Source: Nonomuraea soli (GTDB lineage Bacteria; Actinomycetota; Actinomycetes; Streptosporangiales; Streptosporangiaceae). From it: 64,000 bases of DNA. The position numbers were made by a program, and so were the translations under genes. Positions 49,878-60,300 of the stretch are shown piece by piece (position 1 is the stretch's first letter; each line of letters begins with the position of its first letter). The stretch lies in contig NZ_JACDUR010000006.1 in assembly GCF_013761175.1 (NCBI RefSeq), forward strand, positions 434,001 through 498,000. Direction: 5' to 3'. The notes below the pieces were generated by a model. The model did no database searches and was not told the origin of the DNA. It saw nothing but the letters and a program-made list of their open reading frames with translations.

Positions 49878-50858
49878 ATGCCGCGAGTCCGGGAGCTTGA
49901 GCTGCTCCGTGTCGTCCTGCCATACGGCAGGCGGGTGGAGAGCCTGCTCGTCAAGCTCACCGAGCACGGGGGGATGACCGGCTGGGGCGAGCTGGTCGAC
50001 GCGCCCGACGAACCGATCGACGACGCCAAGGCCCTGCTCGACGCGGACTGGGAACACCCCGACTCCGCGCCGGGCGGGCATCCGGCGATCGACATGGCCT
50101 GCTGGGACCTGTGGACCCGGATGCGCGGCGTCCCTCTGGCCCACGCCCTCGGCGGCAGCCGCACCTCGCTCACCGCCACCGTCCGCCTCGGGCTCAACCC
50201 CACGCCCGAACACCTGGTCACCCAGGTCAACCAGCAGGTCTGCGGCGGCTACACGCACGTGACCCTCGACATCCGCCCCGGCTGGGACATCGAACCCGTC
50301 CGAGCCGTACGGCAGGCGTTCCCCGCCCTCACCCTCGCCGTCGACTGCCACTCCAGCTACACCACCGACGAGCAACTGGTCGCCCTCGACTCCTACGGCA
50401 TCGAGGTCATCGAGCGGCCCTTCCCCCTGGAGGACGTCGGCTCCCACGCCGCCCTCCAGGACCAGGTCGCCGCCAAGGTCGCGGTCGAGGGGCCGCTCCT
50501 GGAGGACTACCTCACCCTGCGCGCCGCCCGCGCCCTCATCCTGCGCCCGGCCGCCTACCCCACCCTCAGCGACGCCAGGCGCGCCCACGACAGGGCGGCG
50601 GCCAACGGCTGGGACATCGTCTGCGCGGGAGGCCGCGGCACCGGCCTGGCCCGCGCCGCCGCCGTCGCCATCGCCAGCCTGCCGGGCTGCACGCTGCCGT
50701 GCGACGTGACGCAGCCGCCCAGGCAGGCGCAGATCGTCGACCCGGCGGTGGGGGCCGCGGGCGGGGTGGTGGCGGTGCCGTTCACGCAGCCGGGGCTGGG
50801 GCATGACATCGACGAGGTGAAGGCTCGGAAGCTGGCTCGGGAGGCTTTCCGGGTTTGA
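49878..50858 (+). CDS. Enolase-superfamily protein lacking catalytic lysines
   Basis: The 326-residue protein aligns by eye with o-succinylbenzoate synthase / N-acylamino-acid racemase proteins: HPAIDMACWDLWTRMRG, the PGWDIEPVRAVRQAFP segment, LAVDCHSSYT (metal Asp), VIERPFPLEDVGSHAALQ (metal Glu) and ASLPGCTLPCDV. But the KxK acid/base motif is TLDI, the third ligand region LDES is VEGP, and the late Lys loop is LILRPAAYP. The fold is kept while general acid-base residues are lost, so it is unlikely to be an active OSBS. Probably co-transcribed with the MFS gene. Start ATG 49878. Confidence 0.78.
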   Translation: MPRVRELELLRVVLPYGRRVESLLVKLTEHGGMTGWGELVDAPDEPIDDAKALLDADWEHPDSAPGGHPAIDMACWDLWTRMRGVPLAHALGGSRTSLTATVRLGLNPTPEHLVTQVNQQVCGGYTHVTLDIRPGWDIEPVRAVRQAFPALTLAVDCHSSYTTDEQLVALDSYGIEVIERPFPLEDVGSHAALQDQVAAKVAVEGPLLEDYLTLRAARALILRPAAYPTLSDARRAHDRAAANGWDIVCAGGRGTGLARAAAVAIASLPGCTLPCDVTQPPRQAQIVDPAVGAAGGVVAVPFTQPGLGHDIDEVKARKLAREAFRV

Positions 50859-50870
50859 TCTGTTTGTGCC

Positions 50871-52133
50871 ATGGTGTGCCGCGTGTCGCGATGGCAGATG
50901 TTGAAGATCATTTTGCGGGTCAAGCCGAGCGTGTTGTTGCCGGGCTGGATGGTCCGCTCGACGGGGCTGATGGTGATCGTCCCGGTGGGTGCCGCCGGCC
51001 TGTTGGTCGTCGGGCCGCTGAGGTGGATGCTGATGGGCCTGATGGGCCTGGCCGCGCTCGCCCTGCTCTGGAACGCGGGGCGGGCGGGGTATCGGTGGCG
51101 GAACCCGGTGCTGATCCCCGCGGAGCACCCTGAGCTGGCCGCCCTCGTCTCGGAGGCCGCCGGGCTGGCCGGAGTTGCCGTGGTGCGGGAGATGAGGCTG
51201 TCCGGCGTGGCCGTCATGAGCGCGCGGAAGGGCCGGGTCATCCTCGGGATGCCGCTGCTGATCGGGCTGTCGCGAGACGATCTCCGCACGCTGCTGACCA
51301 TGGAGTTCGTGTACAGGCGGAGCGGCTGGCTCGACGCGTGCCTGACACACGCGTGGCTCACGACGACGGACGAGCAGGCCGCCCATGCCGTACAGCGGCT
51401 GCGGCGCGGACACTGGGAGGCGGCGGGCAAGATCGTCGGCGGTGACAGGCTGGGAGTCGCCCTGCGCCGGCGATGGCAGGTCGAGGCGGCGTTCCTGTGG
51501 TGCATGGCGCGATTCGTCTACCAAGGCACCTATCCGGCCGATCTGTTCAAGCTCTTCCGGTGGAAGGTCGAGCACGACCGGCTGCTGGACCGCGTCGAGC
51601 CGCCGCCTCCATCACCGGCCGCTCGCGGGTTGGCACGTGAGCTCGGCTGGCCGGACGGCCCGATCACAAGCACCCCGGGCCCGACGGTGTTCTTCCGGCT
51701 GGCGGAGAAGGTCGAGGACCGGCTGTGCCGGGCCGCCGCGCATTGGGCGCAGGACGAGGACCTCAAGGGCGCGCCGCCTTCCCACGCCTTCCGCGTCGAC
51801 GACGGGCCGGTCGATTCGAGCGGGATAGCCGCGCTGGTGACCCAGGCGGCCACCGAGCTGATCGGCGCCGAGGCGACCCCTCAGGACGTGGTCGACCTCG
51901 TCGCGGCCGGACGCGGTGGCGAGCTCGACTGGCGCTACGGCCACATGTCCTGCCCCCACCCCACACCCGGCGTCTGCGCCCTGGTCCCCCTCCTGGAGCA
52001 GTCCCTCCGCAAACGCGGCTACACCTCACCCCATCCCTACAAGCTCCGCGAGCTCGTCGGCCCCGCGGGCGACACCATCGACCTCCACGAGCTGGCCGCC
52101 AAGATCGAGAACGGCCTGCCGTACGAGCTCTAG
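50871..52133 (+). CDS. Membrane protein resembling peptidase M48 without zinc site
   Basis: The 420-residue protein has two adjacent membrane helices (about 30-50 and 52-68) and then an M48-like segment: AVMSARKGRVILGMPLLIGLSRDDLRTLLTMEFVYRRSG. In active M48 enzymes this position holds HExxH; here it is MEFVYRR, so no zinc can bind. The C-terminal half is soluble, with a DLDWRYGHMSCPHPTPGVCALVPLLEQ-like stretch (two Cys). Start ATG 50871 is uncertain; GTG 50883 or ATG 50898 are possible. Overlaps the convergent LCP gene by 4 nt. Function unknown. Confidence 0.6.
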   Translation: MVCRVSRWQMLKIILRVKPSVLLPGWMVRSTGLMVIVPVGAAGLLVVGPLRWMLMGLMGLAALALLWNAGRAGYRWRNPVLIPAEHPELAALVSEAAGLAGVAVVREMRLSGVAVMSARKGRVILGMPLLIGLSRDDLRTLLTMEFVYRRSGWLDACLTHAWLTTTDEQAAHAVQRLRRGHWEAAGKIVGGDRLGVALRRRWQVEAAFLWCMARFVYQGTYPADLFKLFRWKVEHDRLLDRVEPPPPSPAARGLARELGWPDGPITSTPGPTVFFRLAEKVEDRLCRAAAHWAQDEDLKGAPPSHAFRVDDGPVDSSGIAALVTQAATELIGAEATPQDVVDLVAAGRGGELDWRYGHMSCPHPTPGVCALVPLLEQSLRKRGYTSPHPYKLRELVGPAGDTIDLHELAAKIENGLPYEL

Positions 52134-53578
52134 ATCCCCCCACACCCCTCCGTGAGGTCGGTGGCGGGGTTGGTCCGGCTAGGCGTGGGTGACGGCGTGG
52201 CGGTCCTGCTGCTCGACATCGACGCCGATGGCGACGGCGAGGGCGACGGGCTGCCCATGGCGGCGACCGGGCGCGGGGTGGCCGACTCCTTGAGGGCCTT
52301 CGCCGCGATCGTCCGGATCTTCTCCCAGTCGGCCGAGTACGTCTTGATCAACGGCGGCACGAACTGCACGCTGCGCACCTTCGCCCCCTTGACCTTCAGC
52401 GCTAGCGGCACCAGGTGTTCCAGCCAGGCGCGGGGGATGTCGGTCCTGATGAGCTGCTTGGTCGCCTTGGCGACGGCGGTGAAGCGGGACAGGACGGTGG
52501 CGGGGTCGGCCTGGCCGAGCAGGGCGCCGATGACGCAGCGCTGGCGGCGCATGCGGGTGTAGTCGTCGCTGTTGGTGCGCGAGCGGGCGTACCACATGGC
52601 GTCGGCGCCCTTGAGCCTGCGCGTGCCCGCCTTGACGAGGCCTTCGTTGTAGCGGCCGAACACCACGTCGGTCTCGACGGTGAGGGTGACGCCGCCGATG
52701 GCGTCGATGAGGCGGGCGAAGCCCCACATGTTGGCCAGGACGTACCAGTCGATGTCGACGCCGAGGATGTGGCCGATCGTCTCCTTGAGCACCTGCGGGC
52801 CCATGTTCTTGCGCCCGCCGAAGATCTCGGGGTGGGCGTCGGAGTACTCCCACACGCTGTTGAGCAGGTCGTCGGTGGCGCGGCTCGCGCCGGGCAGCTG
52901 GAAGCCCTGGGGGAAGCGCTCGGCCATGGGGGTGCCGGGCTTGAAGGGCACGAACTCGAGGTTGCGCGGCAGGCTGAACAGCACCGTGTTGCCGGTCTTC
53001 ACGTCGATGCTGGCCAGGTGCATGCTGTCGGTGCGCACGCCGGAGCGGTGGTCGTCGGCGTCGCCGCCGAGGACGAGGATGTTGACGCGGGTGCGTCCCG
53101 CCCACGGGTCCTCGCGCTTTACGGGAGCGGCTTCCCGGCCGCTGGAGGAGGCGGGGCCGGTGAAGATGTCGTTCAGCGTGTCGTTGCCCACCCACAGCGA
53201 CTGGGCGGTCAGCCCGAAGGGGGCGATGACGAGGACGGCCATCAGCCCGGCGACGGTGCCGACGAGGATCTGGCCGTTCTGGGGCAGCTTGCTGGGCTTC
53301 AGGACGATGAAGGAGTGCACGACGAGCGCGAACCAGGCCAGGCCGAGGACGGCGGCGCCCACCGTGACGGTGATGAGCAGCGAGCTGCTGGCGGCGATGC
53401 TTCCGGCGAGGTCGACGCCCTGGAACAGGGCGAGCGCCAGCAGGGCGAGGATGCCGGCGAAGTAGATGGAGAGCAGGGTGAGCCCGGTCTTGCGCCATCC
53501 CGCCCGCAGGTGCGCGGCTCCGGGCGCGACGATCGAGAGCAGTGTCCACCCCAGAACTGCCCCAGAGGTCATCATCAC
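52130..53578 (-). CDS. LytR-CpsA-Psr (LCP) family ligase
   Basis: The 482-residue protein has four or five N-terminal membrane helices (to about residue 135), an LCP domain with NILVLGGDADDHRSGVRTD, FSLPRNLEFVPF and MWYARSRTNSDDYTRMRRQR, and a Ser/Pro/Thr-rich C-terminal tail. The Asp and Arg residues that bind pyrophosphate-lipid in LCP proteins are present. LCP enzymes attach cell-wall polymers to peptidoglycan outside the membrane. The N terminus is more multi-spanning than the single-helix norm. Start ATG 53578 (or the next ATG). Confidence 0.9.
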   Translation of the reverse strand: MMMTSGAVLGWTLLSIVAPGAAHLRAGWRKTGLTLLSIYFAGILALLALALFQGVDLAGSIAASSSLLITVTVGAAVLGLAWFALVVHSFIVLKPSKLPQNGQILVGTVAGLMAVLVIAPFGLTAQSLWVGNDTLNDIFTGPASSSGREAAPVKREDPWAGRTRVNILVLGGDADDHRSGVRTDSMHLASIDVKTGNTVLFSLPRNLEFVPFKPGTPMAERFPQGFQLPGASRATDDLLNSVWEYSDAHPEIFGGRKNMGPQVLKETIGHILGVDIDWYVLANMWGFARLIDAIGGVTLTVETDVVFGRYNEGLVKAGTRRLKGADAMWYARSRTNSDDYTRMRRQRCVIGALLGQADPATVLSRFTAVAKATKQLIRTDIPRAWLEHLVPLALKVKGAKVRSVQFVPPLIKTYSADWEKIRTIAAKALKESATPRPVAAMGSPSPSPSPSASMSSSRTATPSPTPSRTNPATDLTEGCGGI

Positions 53579-53754
53579 GCCTTTCCTGCTGCCCCGTACG
53601 TTTTACCGTAGGCCCGTTTTCCGTCCAGGAGCATACGGAAATACCCTCAAATGTGAGCTAAGGGGAGAGTTAACATCCGGCGAACGCCGGTCCCCAGTAT
53701 TGAAGCGCCTCCCCTCCATCATGCGCCCAGCTTCCGTGGAATACCGTGTGTCCC

Positions 53755-54681
53755 ATGTACGAGATCACCGTTTTGCGCATGCCCGCGGATTTCGAGGGTG
53801 AGGTCGTCGCCACTCTCATCTCCCGGCGGACCGGGTCGCGGCGGGCGGTTCTGTACATCCACGGCTTCACCGACTACTTCTTCCAAGACCACCTGGCCGA
53901 GCACTATCTCGCCCAAGGTATCGACTTCTACGCGCTCGACCTGCGCAAATACGGCCGGTCGCTGCTGCCGCACCAGACCCGCGGCCTGATCAAGAGCATC
54001 ACCGACTACTTCCCGGAGATCGACGAGGCGGTCCGGATCATCCGCCAGGACCACGACGAGCTGACCGTCAACGCCCACTCCACCGGCGGCCTGACCGCCG
54101 CGCTCTGGGCCGACCGGGTCCGCGGCAGGGGACTCGTCGACGGACTGGTGCTCAACAGCCCCTTCTTCGACCTCAACGTGCCCACGCCGCTGCGGCTGGC
54201 CGCCGATGTCCTCAGGGGCCCGTTGTCGTACTCCGCCAGGGCCCTGCCCCTCGGCGTCAGCATGGCGTACGGCTACAGCCTGCACCGCGACCACGGCGGC
54301 GAGTGGGACTACGACCTGGAGATGAAGCCCCACGGCGGTTTCGCCGTCCACGCGATGTGGCTGGCGGCGATCCGCCGGGCGCAGCGGCGGCTGCACGGCG
54401 GCCTGGCGGTCGACGTCCCCGTCCTGGTGCTCAGCTCCTCGACGGGGCTGCGGGTGCGCGACTTCGTGCCCGAGGCGCGCAGCGCCGACATCGTGCTCGA
54501 CCCGCGCCAGATCGCCCGCTGGGCGCCCTGCCTCGGCCCGCACGTGACGTGCGTGCGCGTCCAGGACGGCGTGCACGACCTGGTCCTGTCGGCCGAGCCG
54601 GTGCGCAAGCAGGTCTTCGCCGAGATCGACCGCTGGATGGCGGCCTACGTCTCCTACCAGGGGAACGAGAACAGCCCGTAG
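53755..54681 (+). CDS. Alpha/beta hydrolase (serine aminopeptidase-like)
   Basis: The 308-residue protein has an alpha/beta hydrolase core: AVLYIHGFTDYFFQ (oxyanion HG), DFYALDLRKYGRS, the nucleophile in NAHSTGGL (A-H-S-T-G in place of GxSxG), an Asp region SSSTGLRVRDF and a final His in VQDGVHDLV. It matches Hydrolase_4-type lysophospholipase-like enzymes. No signal peptide. Start ATG 53755 or GTG 53746. Its 3' end overlaps the convergent hydrolase gene by 28 bp. Confidence 0.85.
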   Translation: MYEITVLRMPADFEGEVVATLISRRTGSRRAVLYIHGFTDYFFQDHLAEHYLAQGIDFYALDLRKYGRSLLPHQTRGLIKSITDYFPEIDEAVRIIRQDHDELTVNAHSTGGLTAALWADRVRGRGLVDGLVLNSPFFDLNVPTPLRLAADVLRGPLSYSARALPLGVSMAYGYSLHRDHGGEWDYDLEMKPHGGFAVHAMWLAAIRRAQRRLHGGLAVDVPVLVLSSSTGLRVRDFVPEARSADIVLDPRQIARWAPCLGPHVTCVRVQDGVHDLVLSAEPVRKQVFAEIDRWMAAYVSYQGNENSP

Positions 54682-56156
54682 TAGGCGGCCGCGACCAGCA
54701 GCAGGCCGGTGCCGCCCAGCACGCCCGCGATCGCGACGTGCTGGCCGCGCGTGGGCCGCATGCCGTCACGCAGCGCCGACACGACCGTCGCGACCGCGGT
54801 GACCTCCTGCAGGAGCATCAGTACGGCGAGCACGCGCACGATCAGCCACCCCGACAGCACCGCGGGCCAGGCGCCCGCCTGGTTGACCGAGAACATCACC
54901 AGCAGCGTGATGAACGCGATGACCGAGGCGAGCAGCCCCAGCCCGGTCCAGGCCATGCGGCGCAGCCTGCGCCGGATCGGCGCCCACAACTCCGCGTTGT
55001 GCGCCGCGGGCGTCAGGGGGCGGCCGCGCAGCCGTACGACAAGTTCCGCGAACGGTCCCGCCACGTAGCCGACGGCGGCCAGGCAGATCGTCAGCCCCAG
55101 CATGGTGCCCCCGGCGTACCAGGGCGCGGCGGGCACGTCGCTGGCCTGGAAACGCTGCGTGGGGGTCGCGCCGGCGATCGGCAGCGCGGGCTTGGCGGCG
55201 CCGGGCAGGGCCTTGATCCAGTTGGCGAGCGTCTCCAGGTAGCCGGGGGCGAACGGGCCCCCGGCGATGCGCATGGCGTGGTCGGCCTGGTCGAGGAAGC
55301 GGATGGTGAACTTGTCGTTGCCCGTCTCGGTGAGGGCCTTGGTGAGCGCCTGGGTGCTCTCGACGAAGGGGATCGACGGGTCCGTCGTGCCGTACAGGGC
55401 CAGGACCGGCTGACGCATCTGCCGCAGCGCCGGCATCGCGTCGTGGCGCAGGAAGTCGAAGCCGAAGTTGCCCATCGCCCTGGTCAGCAGATCGCGCACG
55501 CCCGCGGGCGCGCGCAGGCGCAGCAGCTGCTCGTTGAGCGCCCAGGCGACCTGGCGCAGCGGCGAGACGTTGGGCGAGGAGATCAGGACCACGAAACCCA
55601 CGGCGGGGTCGGCGGCGGCGATCGGCGCCACCCAGCCGCCCTCGCTGACGGCCCAGATCCCGGCCAGGTTCGGGTCGACGTCGGGGCGGCTGCGCAGATA
55701 CTTGATCATGCGCAGGGCGTCGTCGGCCAGGAGCGAGAAGTCGCGGTCGCGGAAGTTGTAGCCGACCGTGCGCTTGTCGAAGGCCAGCGTCACCACCCCG
55801 GCCGCGGCGAGGAACTCGGCCTGCGGCACGAACTCCTCCTGCGAGCCGTTGCCGGAGCCGGAGATGAAGACCATCGCCGGATGGCGTCCCGGCGTCGCGG
55901 GCGCGCGGACGGTCGCCTGGAGCTGCTGGCCGACGGCCGGTATCGTGATCTTCTCGGTGCGGTAGGGATCGGCCGCCACGACCGGCCTGCGTTCGTTCTC
56001 CGGCTGCTCGGGCAGAGCCTGGAAGGCCGCGTCCACCTGAAGGGGAGGCGGGTCGAAGGCAGGAGGCAAGGCGTAACCCAGGGTCGCCAGAGCCAGGAGT
56101 ACCAGTCCGGCGGCCACGCCCAAGGTGCCACGACCGGCGCCCATCGGCCTCCCCAT
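54654..56156 (-). CDS. Alpha/beta hydrolase with C-terminal membrane domain
   Basis: The 500-residue protein has an N-terminal hydrophobic signal (VAAGLVLLALATLGYAL), an extracytoplasmic prolyl-oligopeptidase-like hydrolase domain with AMVFISGSGNGSQEEF, nucleophile WAVSEGGW, acid YGTTDPSIPF and His in DQADHAMR, and then four C-terminal membrane helices (about 345-365, 400-425, 432-455, 475-497). The catalytic triad is intact. The membrane tail is unusual for this hydrolase group and would anchor it. Start ATG 56156. Substrate unknown. Confidence 0.82.
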   Translation of the reverse strand: MGRPMGAGRGTLGVAAGLVLLALATLGYALPPAFDPPPLQVDAAFQALPEQPENERRPVVAADPYRTEKITIPAVGQQLQATVRAPATPGRHPAMVFISGSGNGSQEEFVPQAEFLAAAGVVTLAFDKRTVGYNFRDRDFSLLADDALRMIKYLRSRPDVDPNLAGIWAVSEGGWVAPIAAADPAVGFVVLISSPNVSPLRQVAWALNEQLLRLRAPAGVRDLLTRAMGNFGFDFLRHDAMPALRQMRQPVLALYGTTDPSIPFVESTQALTKALTETGNDKFTIRFLDQADHAMRIAGGPFAPGYLETLANWIKALPGAAKPALPIAGATPTQRFQASDVPAAPWYAGGTMLGLTICLAAVGYVAGPFAELVVRLRGRPLTPAAHNAELWAPIRRRLRRMAWTGLGLLASVIAFITLLVMFSVNQAGAWPAVLSGWLIVRVLAVLMLLQEVTAVATVVSALRDGMRPTRGQHVAIAGVLGGTGLLLVAAAYYGLFSFPW

Positions 56157-56250
56157 GTATGTCGTTTTGCCCGCTGATCTTCAAGGCTACTCCCGCGTGG
56201 CGTGTCGCTGGGACCACCTTTGTCAGTGATACCTGTTAGCTTCCTGGGAC

Positions 56251-57375
56251 ATGCGCGTGCTGCATACCTCCGACTGGCACCTCGGACGCTCCTTCCACCG
56301 GGAGAGCCTCCTCGAGGCGCAGGCCGCCTTCGTCGACCACCTGGTCGAGACGGTCAGAGCCGAGCGGGTCGAGGTGGTGGCGATCTCCGGAGACGTCTAC
56401 GACCGGGCACTGCCGCCCGTCGACGCCGTCGCCCTGTGCAACGAGGCCCTGCGGCGCCTGGTCGCCGAGCGCGTGCGCGTCGTGGTCATCAGCGGCAACC
56501 ACGACTCCGCCCGGCGCCTGGGCTTCGGCTCCGACCTGATCGACGCGGCCGGAGTGCACCTGCGCACCGACCCGTCACGCTCCTGGGAGCCGATCGAGAT
56601 CGGCGGCGTGGCCTTCTACGGCATCCCCTACCTCGAACCCGAGCTGGTGCGCGGCCCCTGGGAGCTCGAGTCGCGCACCCACACCGCGGCCCTCGGCCAC
56701 GCCATGGACAAGGTCAGGACCGACCTCGTACGGCACGGCGGACCGTCCGTCGTGCTCGCCCACGCCTTCGTCACCGGAGGCGAGGCCAGCGACAGCGAAC
56801 GCGACATCAGCGTCGGCGGCGTCGCCCACGTGCCGCTGCAGGCCTTCGACGGCGTCTCCTACGTGGCGCTGGGCCACCTGCACGGGCGGCAGCGGATGTC
56901 GCCGACCGTGCGCTACTCCGGCTCGCCCCTGGCCTACTCCTTCTCGGAGGCCGGCCAGGTCAAGGGCTGCTGGCTGGTCGAACTCGGCTCCTCGGGCCTC
57001 GCCTCGGCCGACTTCGTCGCCGCGCCCGTGCCCCGCCCGGTCGGCCGGCTGCGCGGCATGCTCGACGACCTGCTCACCTCGTCCCGCTATTCCGACCACG
57101 AAAGCCACTGGCTGCAGGTGACCCTCACCGACCCGGTCCGCCCCAAGGCGGCGATGGACCGCCTGCGCGCCCGCTTCCCGCACACCCTCGCGCTCTCCTT
57201 CGACCCGGTCGGGGCCACCCCGGCCGTCCCGCTGCCCCGCCTCGCTGGGCGGCCGGAGAGCGAGGTCGCCCTCGATTTCGTGCGAGAGGTGCGCGGCGAA
57301 GCCGCCTCGCCCGACGAGGAGGCGCTGCTGCGTGCGGCCATCGAGGCTTCCCGGCTCAAGGAGGCAAACTCCTAG
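56251..57375 (+). CDS. sbcD: DNA exonuclease subunit SbcD (Mre11-like)
   Basis: The 374-residue protein has all metallophosphoesterase motifs: HTSDWHLGRSFH, ISGDVYDRALPP, VVISGNHDSARR, LAHAFVTGG and ALGHLHGRQ. It is the Mn-dependent nuclease subunit that, with SbcC, opens DNA hairpins and processes DNA ends. Start ATG 56251. Its TAG overlaps the GTG start of sbcC by one base. Confidence 0.95.
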   Translation: MRVLHTSDWHLGRSFHRESLLEAQAAFVDHLVETVRAERVEVVAISGDVYDRALPPVDAVALCNEALRRLVAERVRVVVISGNHDSARRLGFGSDLIDAAGVHLRTDPSRSWEPIEIGGVAFYGIPYLEPELVRGPWELESRTHTAALGHAMDKVRTDLVRHGGPSVVLAHAFVTGGEASDSERDISVGGVAHVPLQAFDGVSYVALGHLHGRQRMSPTVRYSGSPLAYSFSEAGQVKGCWLVELGSSGLASADFVAAPVPRPVGRLRGMLDDLLTSSRYSDHESHWLQVTLTDPVRPKAAMDRLRARFPHTLALSFDPVGATPAVPLPRLAGRPESEVALDFVREVRGEAASPDEEALLRAAIEASRLKEANS

Positions 57376-60300
57376 TGCGGCCCCACCTGCTCACCCTGAC
57401 CGCCTTCGGCTCCTTCCCCGGCACCGAGCGGGTCGACTTCGACGCCCTGGCGGAAGCCGGGCTCTTCCTCGTCCACGGACCCACCGGGGCGGGCAAGACG
57501 ACCATCCTCGACGCCCTGTGCTACGCCCTCTACGGGCAGGTGCCCGGCCAGCGCAACAGCGCCCGCTCGCTGCGCTGCGACCACGCGCCCGCCGACGTCG
57601 GCCCCTCCGTCGTGCTCGACGTGACCATCAGGGGGCGCCGCCTGCGCATCGAGCGCTCGCCCGCCTGGCTGCGCCCCAAGCTGCGGGGGAGCGGGTTCAC
57701 GGAGGAGAAGGCCAAGGTCATCGTCTCGGAGCGGGCGGGGGAGACCTCGTGGAACGGGCTCACCACCCGGGCCGACGAGGCCGGCGACCTGGTCGGCGGG
57801 CTGCTGGGGATGAACTGCGACCAGTTCTGCCAGGTCGCCATGCTGCCGCAGGGCGACTTCGCGCGCTTCCTGCGCGCCGACGGCGACGAGCGGCGGCGGC
57901 TGCTGGAGCGGCTGTTCACGGTCAAGGTGTTCACGCAGGCGGAGGCGTGGCTCGCGGAGCAGCGCAAGCTCACCTGGCGCGGGCAGCAGGAGCTGCGGCA
58001 GCAGGTCGACTTCGCGGTGCACCGGATCGAGGAGGCAGCAGGCGAGGCCCTCCTCACGGCGGCGTCGTCGGGGTTGGCATCGTCGTCGGGGTTGGCATCG
58101 TCGCCGTCCGCCGGGTCGCCGTCTGCCGGGTCGCCGTCCGCCGGGTCGCCGTCTGCCGCTTCTGCCGTCTCCGGTCCAGCACCCGCCGGCCCCCGCGCCT
58201 CCACCGGTACGGCAGGCGCGCCCGGTGACGAGCTGCCCTGGTCCCAAGCCGTCCACGCCGAGGCCGAAGCCGCCGCCACCCGGGCGACCGAGGCCGCCAC
58301 CGCCGCCGAGGGTGCCCTGCGCGCCGCGCGGCTCACCTTCGACCAGGCCACCACCCTCGCCGACCGCCAGCGCAGGCACGCCGAGGCGCTCACCCTGCGC
58401 CACACCCTCGACGAGCGCGCGGACGAGCGCGCCGACCTGGTGGCCATCCTCGACGACGCGGCCAGAGCCGACCGGGTGCTCCCCCTGATCGCCGGCGCCC
58501 GCCAGCGCGCGGAGGCGGTACGCAAGACCCGCACCCTCGCCGCCGACGCCGTCGCCAGAGCACGCCAGCTCCTGCCCCGCCACCCCGACGACCACGCCCA
58601 CCACGCACCGCGGCACGACGCCCAGCGCCCGGCTCAGCACGCCGCCGAGCACGCCGCCGAGCACGCCGCCGAGCACGCCACCGGGCACGCCACCGGGCAG
58701 GTCCAGCACGCCCACCACGCCGCCGAGCATCTCGCCGAGCAGCTGGCCCAGCTCGAGCGTGACCGGCAGCGCGAGATGGCCAGGCTCTCCGAACTCCTCA
58801 CCGAGGAAGCCAGGCTCCTCGTCGTCCGCCGCGACCTGAGCCGCACAGAAGCCGAGCTCGCCGAGCTCACCACCGCCGACGAGACCATCACCACCCGCCT
58901 GGCCGCCCTCCCGCAACGCCTGCGCGAGGTCGAGAGCGCCCTCGCCGAGGCCAGGCTCGACGCCGCCCGCATCCCCGCCGCCGAAGCCGTCGTCGCCGCC
59001 GCCCGCGACCTCATCGCCGTCGAGCGAGACCTGCTCAACCTGGCCACCGAACTGGAGACTCTGGCCGAGCGTGAGGCCGAGGTGTCCGCGCTCGACGCCG
59101 AACTGCCCGATCGCATGGCCGCCGTCACCGCCCGCCTGGGCGAGGTCCGGGCCCAGGCCGCCGCCGTACCCTCCGCCCGTGCCGCGGCGGAGTCGGCGGC
59201 CTCCGCTCTGGAATCGGCCAGGCGCAGAGAGATCCTGACCGCCGAGCTGGAGTCGGCGTCCGGCGCGTTGCAGGAGCTGGTCGACCGCGCCCAGGAGTCG
59301 CGCGAACGATGGCTCGACATCCGCCAGGCCCGCGTGGAGGGCATGGCGGCCGAGCTGGCCCGTGACCTGGCCGAGGGCGACCCGTGCGCGGTGTGCGGCT
59401 CGGAGGACCACCCGAGCCCTGCCGCCCCCGCCCCCAGCGCGCCGTCGGCCGACGACGAGCACGCGGCCGAGGCGGCCCACGAGGAGGCGCACGCCGAACG
59501 CGAGGCCGCCGAGGTGGCGGTGGCCGCCCTGCGCTCGCGCCTGGCCGAGGCGGCGGGTGACCTCGACCCGGAGGAGGCCGAGCAGGCGCTCATCCTGGCG
59601 CGGGAGGAGCTCGACCGGCTGGAGTCTGTGGCCGACCAGGAGCCGTCGCTGCTCGGGGAGCTGGATCGGGTGGAGGCCGAGCGGGAGCGGGTGCGCGAGC
59701 AGGCCCGCGCCGTCGGCGAGGCCCTGGCCGCCCACCGCACGCACCGCACCCAGCTCCACGCCGAACGCTCCCGCCTCCTCACCCGCCTGACCACGCCACC
59801 CCCTCACGCCGCTCAACCGCCGCACGACCCGTCATCCGCCAACGCGCCACACGACACGGCGCCCGCGGAGCCGCTTCAGACCGATGGGCCGCTTCCGGCC
59901 GCGCCGCTGTCTCAGACCGGTGTGCCGCCCGAGGCCGGGGAGTCGCCCAAGGCCGCGGAGGCCGCCGTGCCTTCTCCCCTGGCCCACGTGGGTGAGACGC
60001 CACGCGCGGCGGGCAGGAGCGAGCCGCCCTTCCCCGAAGCCGAAGGGCGCCGGTTGCTCGGCGTCGCCGAGGAGGACCTCGCGCGCCTGCGCCACTCGGC
60101 CGCGCGCCTCGACGGGCTGGCCGCCGAGGCCGAGCGGTTGCGCACCCAGCAGCTCCACCTCGACGACGACTCCAAGCGCGTCACCGCCCGCCTGGCCGCC
60201 TGCCGTACTCGCCGGGAAGAGCTGAGCGCCGACGCCGGACGTCTGACGGCCCGCCTGGACGCGGCGAGGGGCGATGACCCGACCCTGGCCGCGCGCCTGT

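Noticed and set aside
56202..57374. An N-terminal extension of SbcC by about 390 residues
   Set aside because: The extension lies over sbcD in another frame and is Arg/Pro-rich; the GTG overlap start at 57375 fits the family N terminus.
57372..59825. Very long open frame on the minus strand across sbcC, and similar ones opposite the DUF5682, FtsH-like and exporter genes
   Set aside because: Shadow frames of GC-rich coding DNA: repetitive Gly/Arg/His-rich translations, no family motifs, and clear genes on the other strand.
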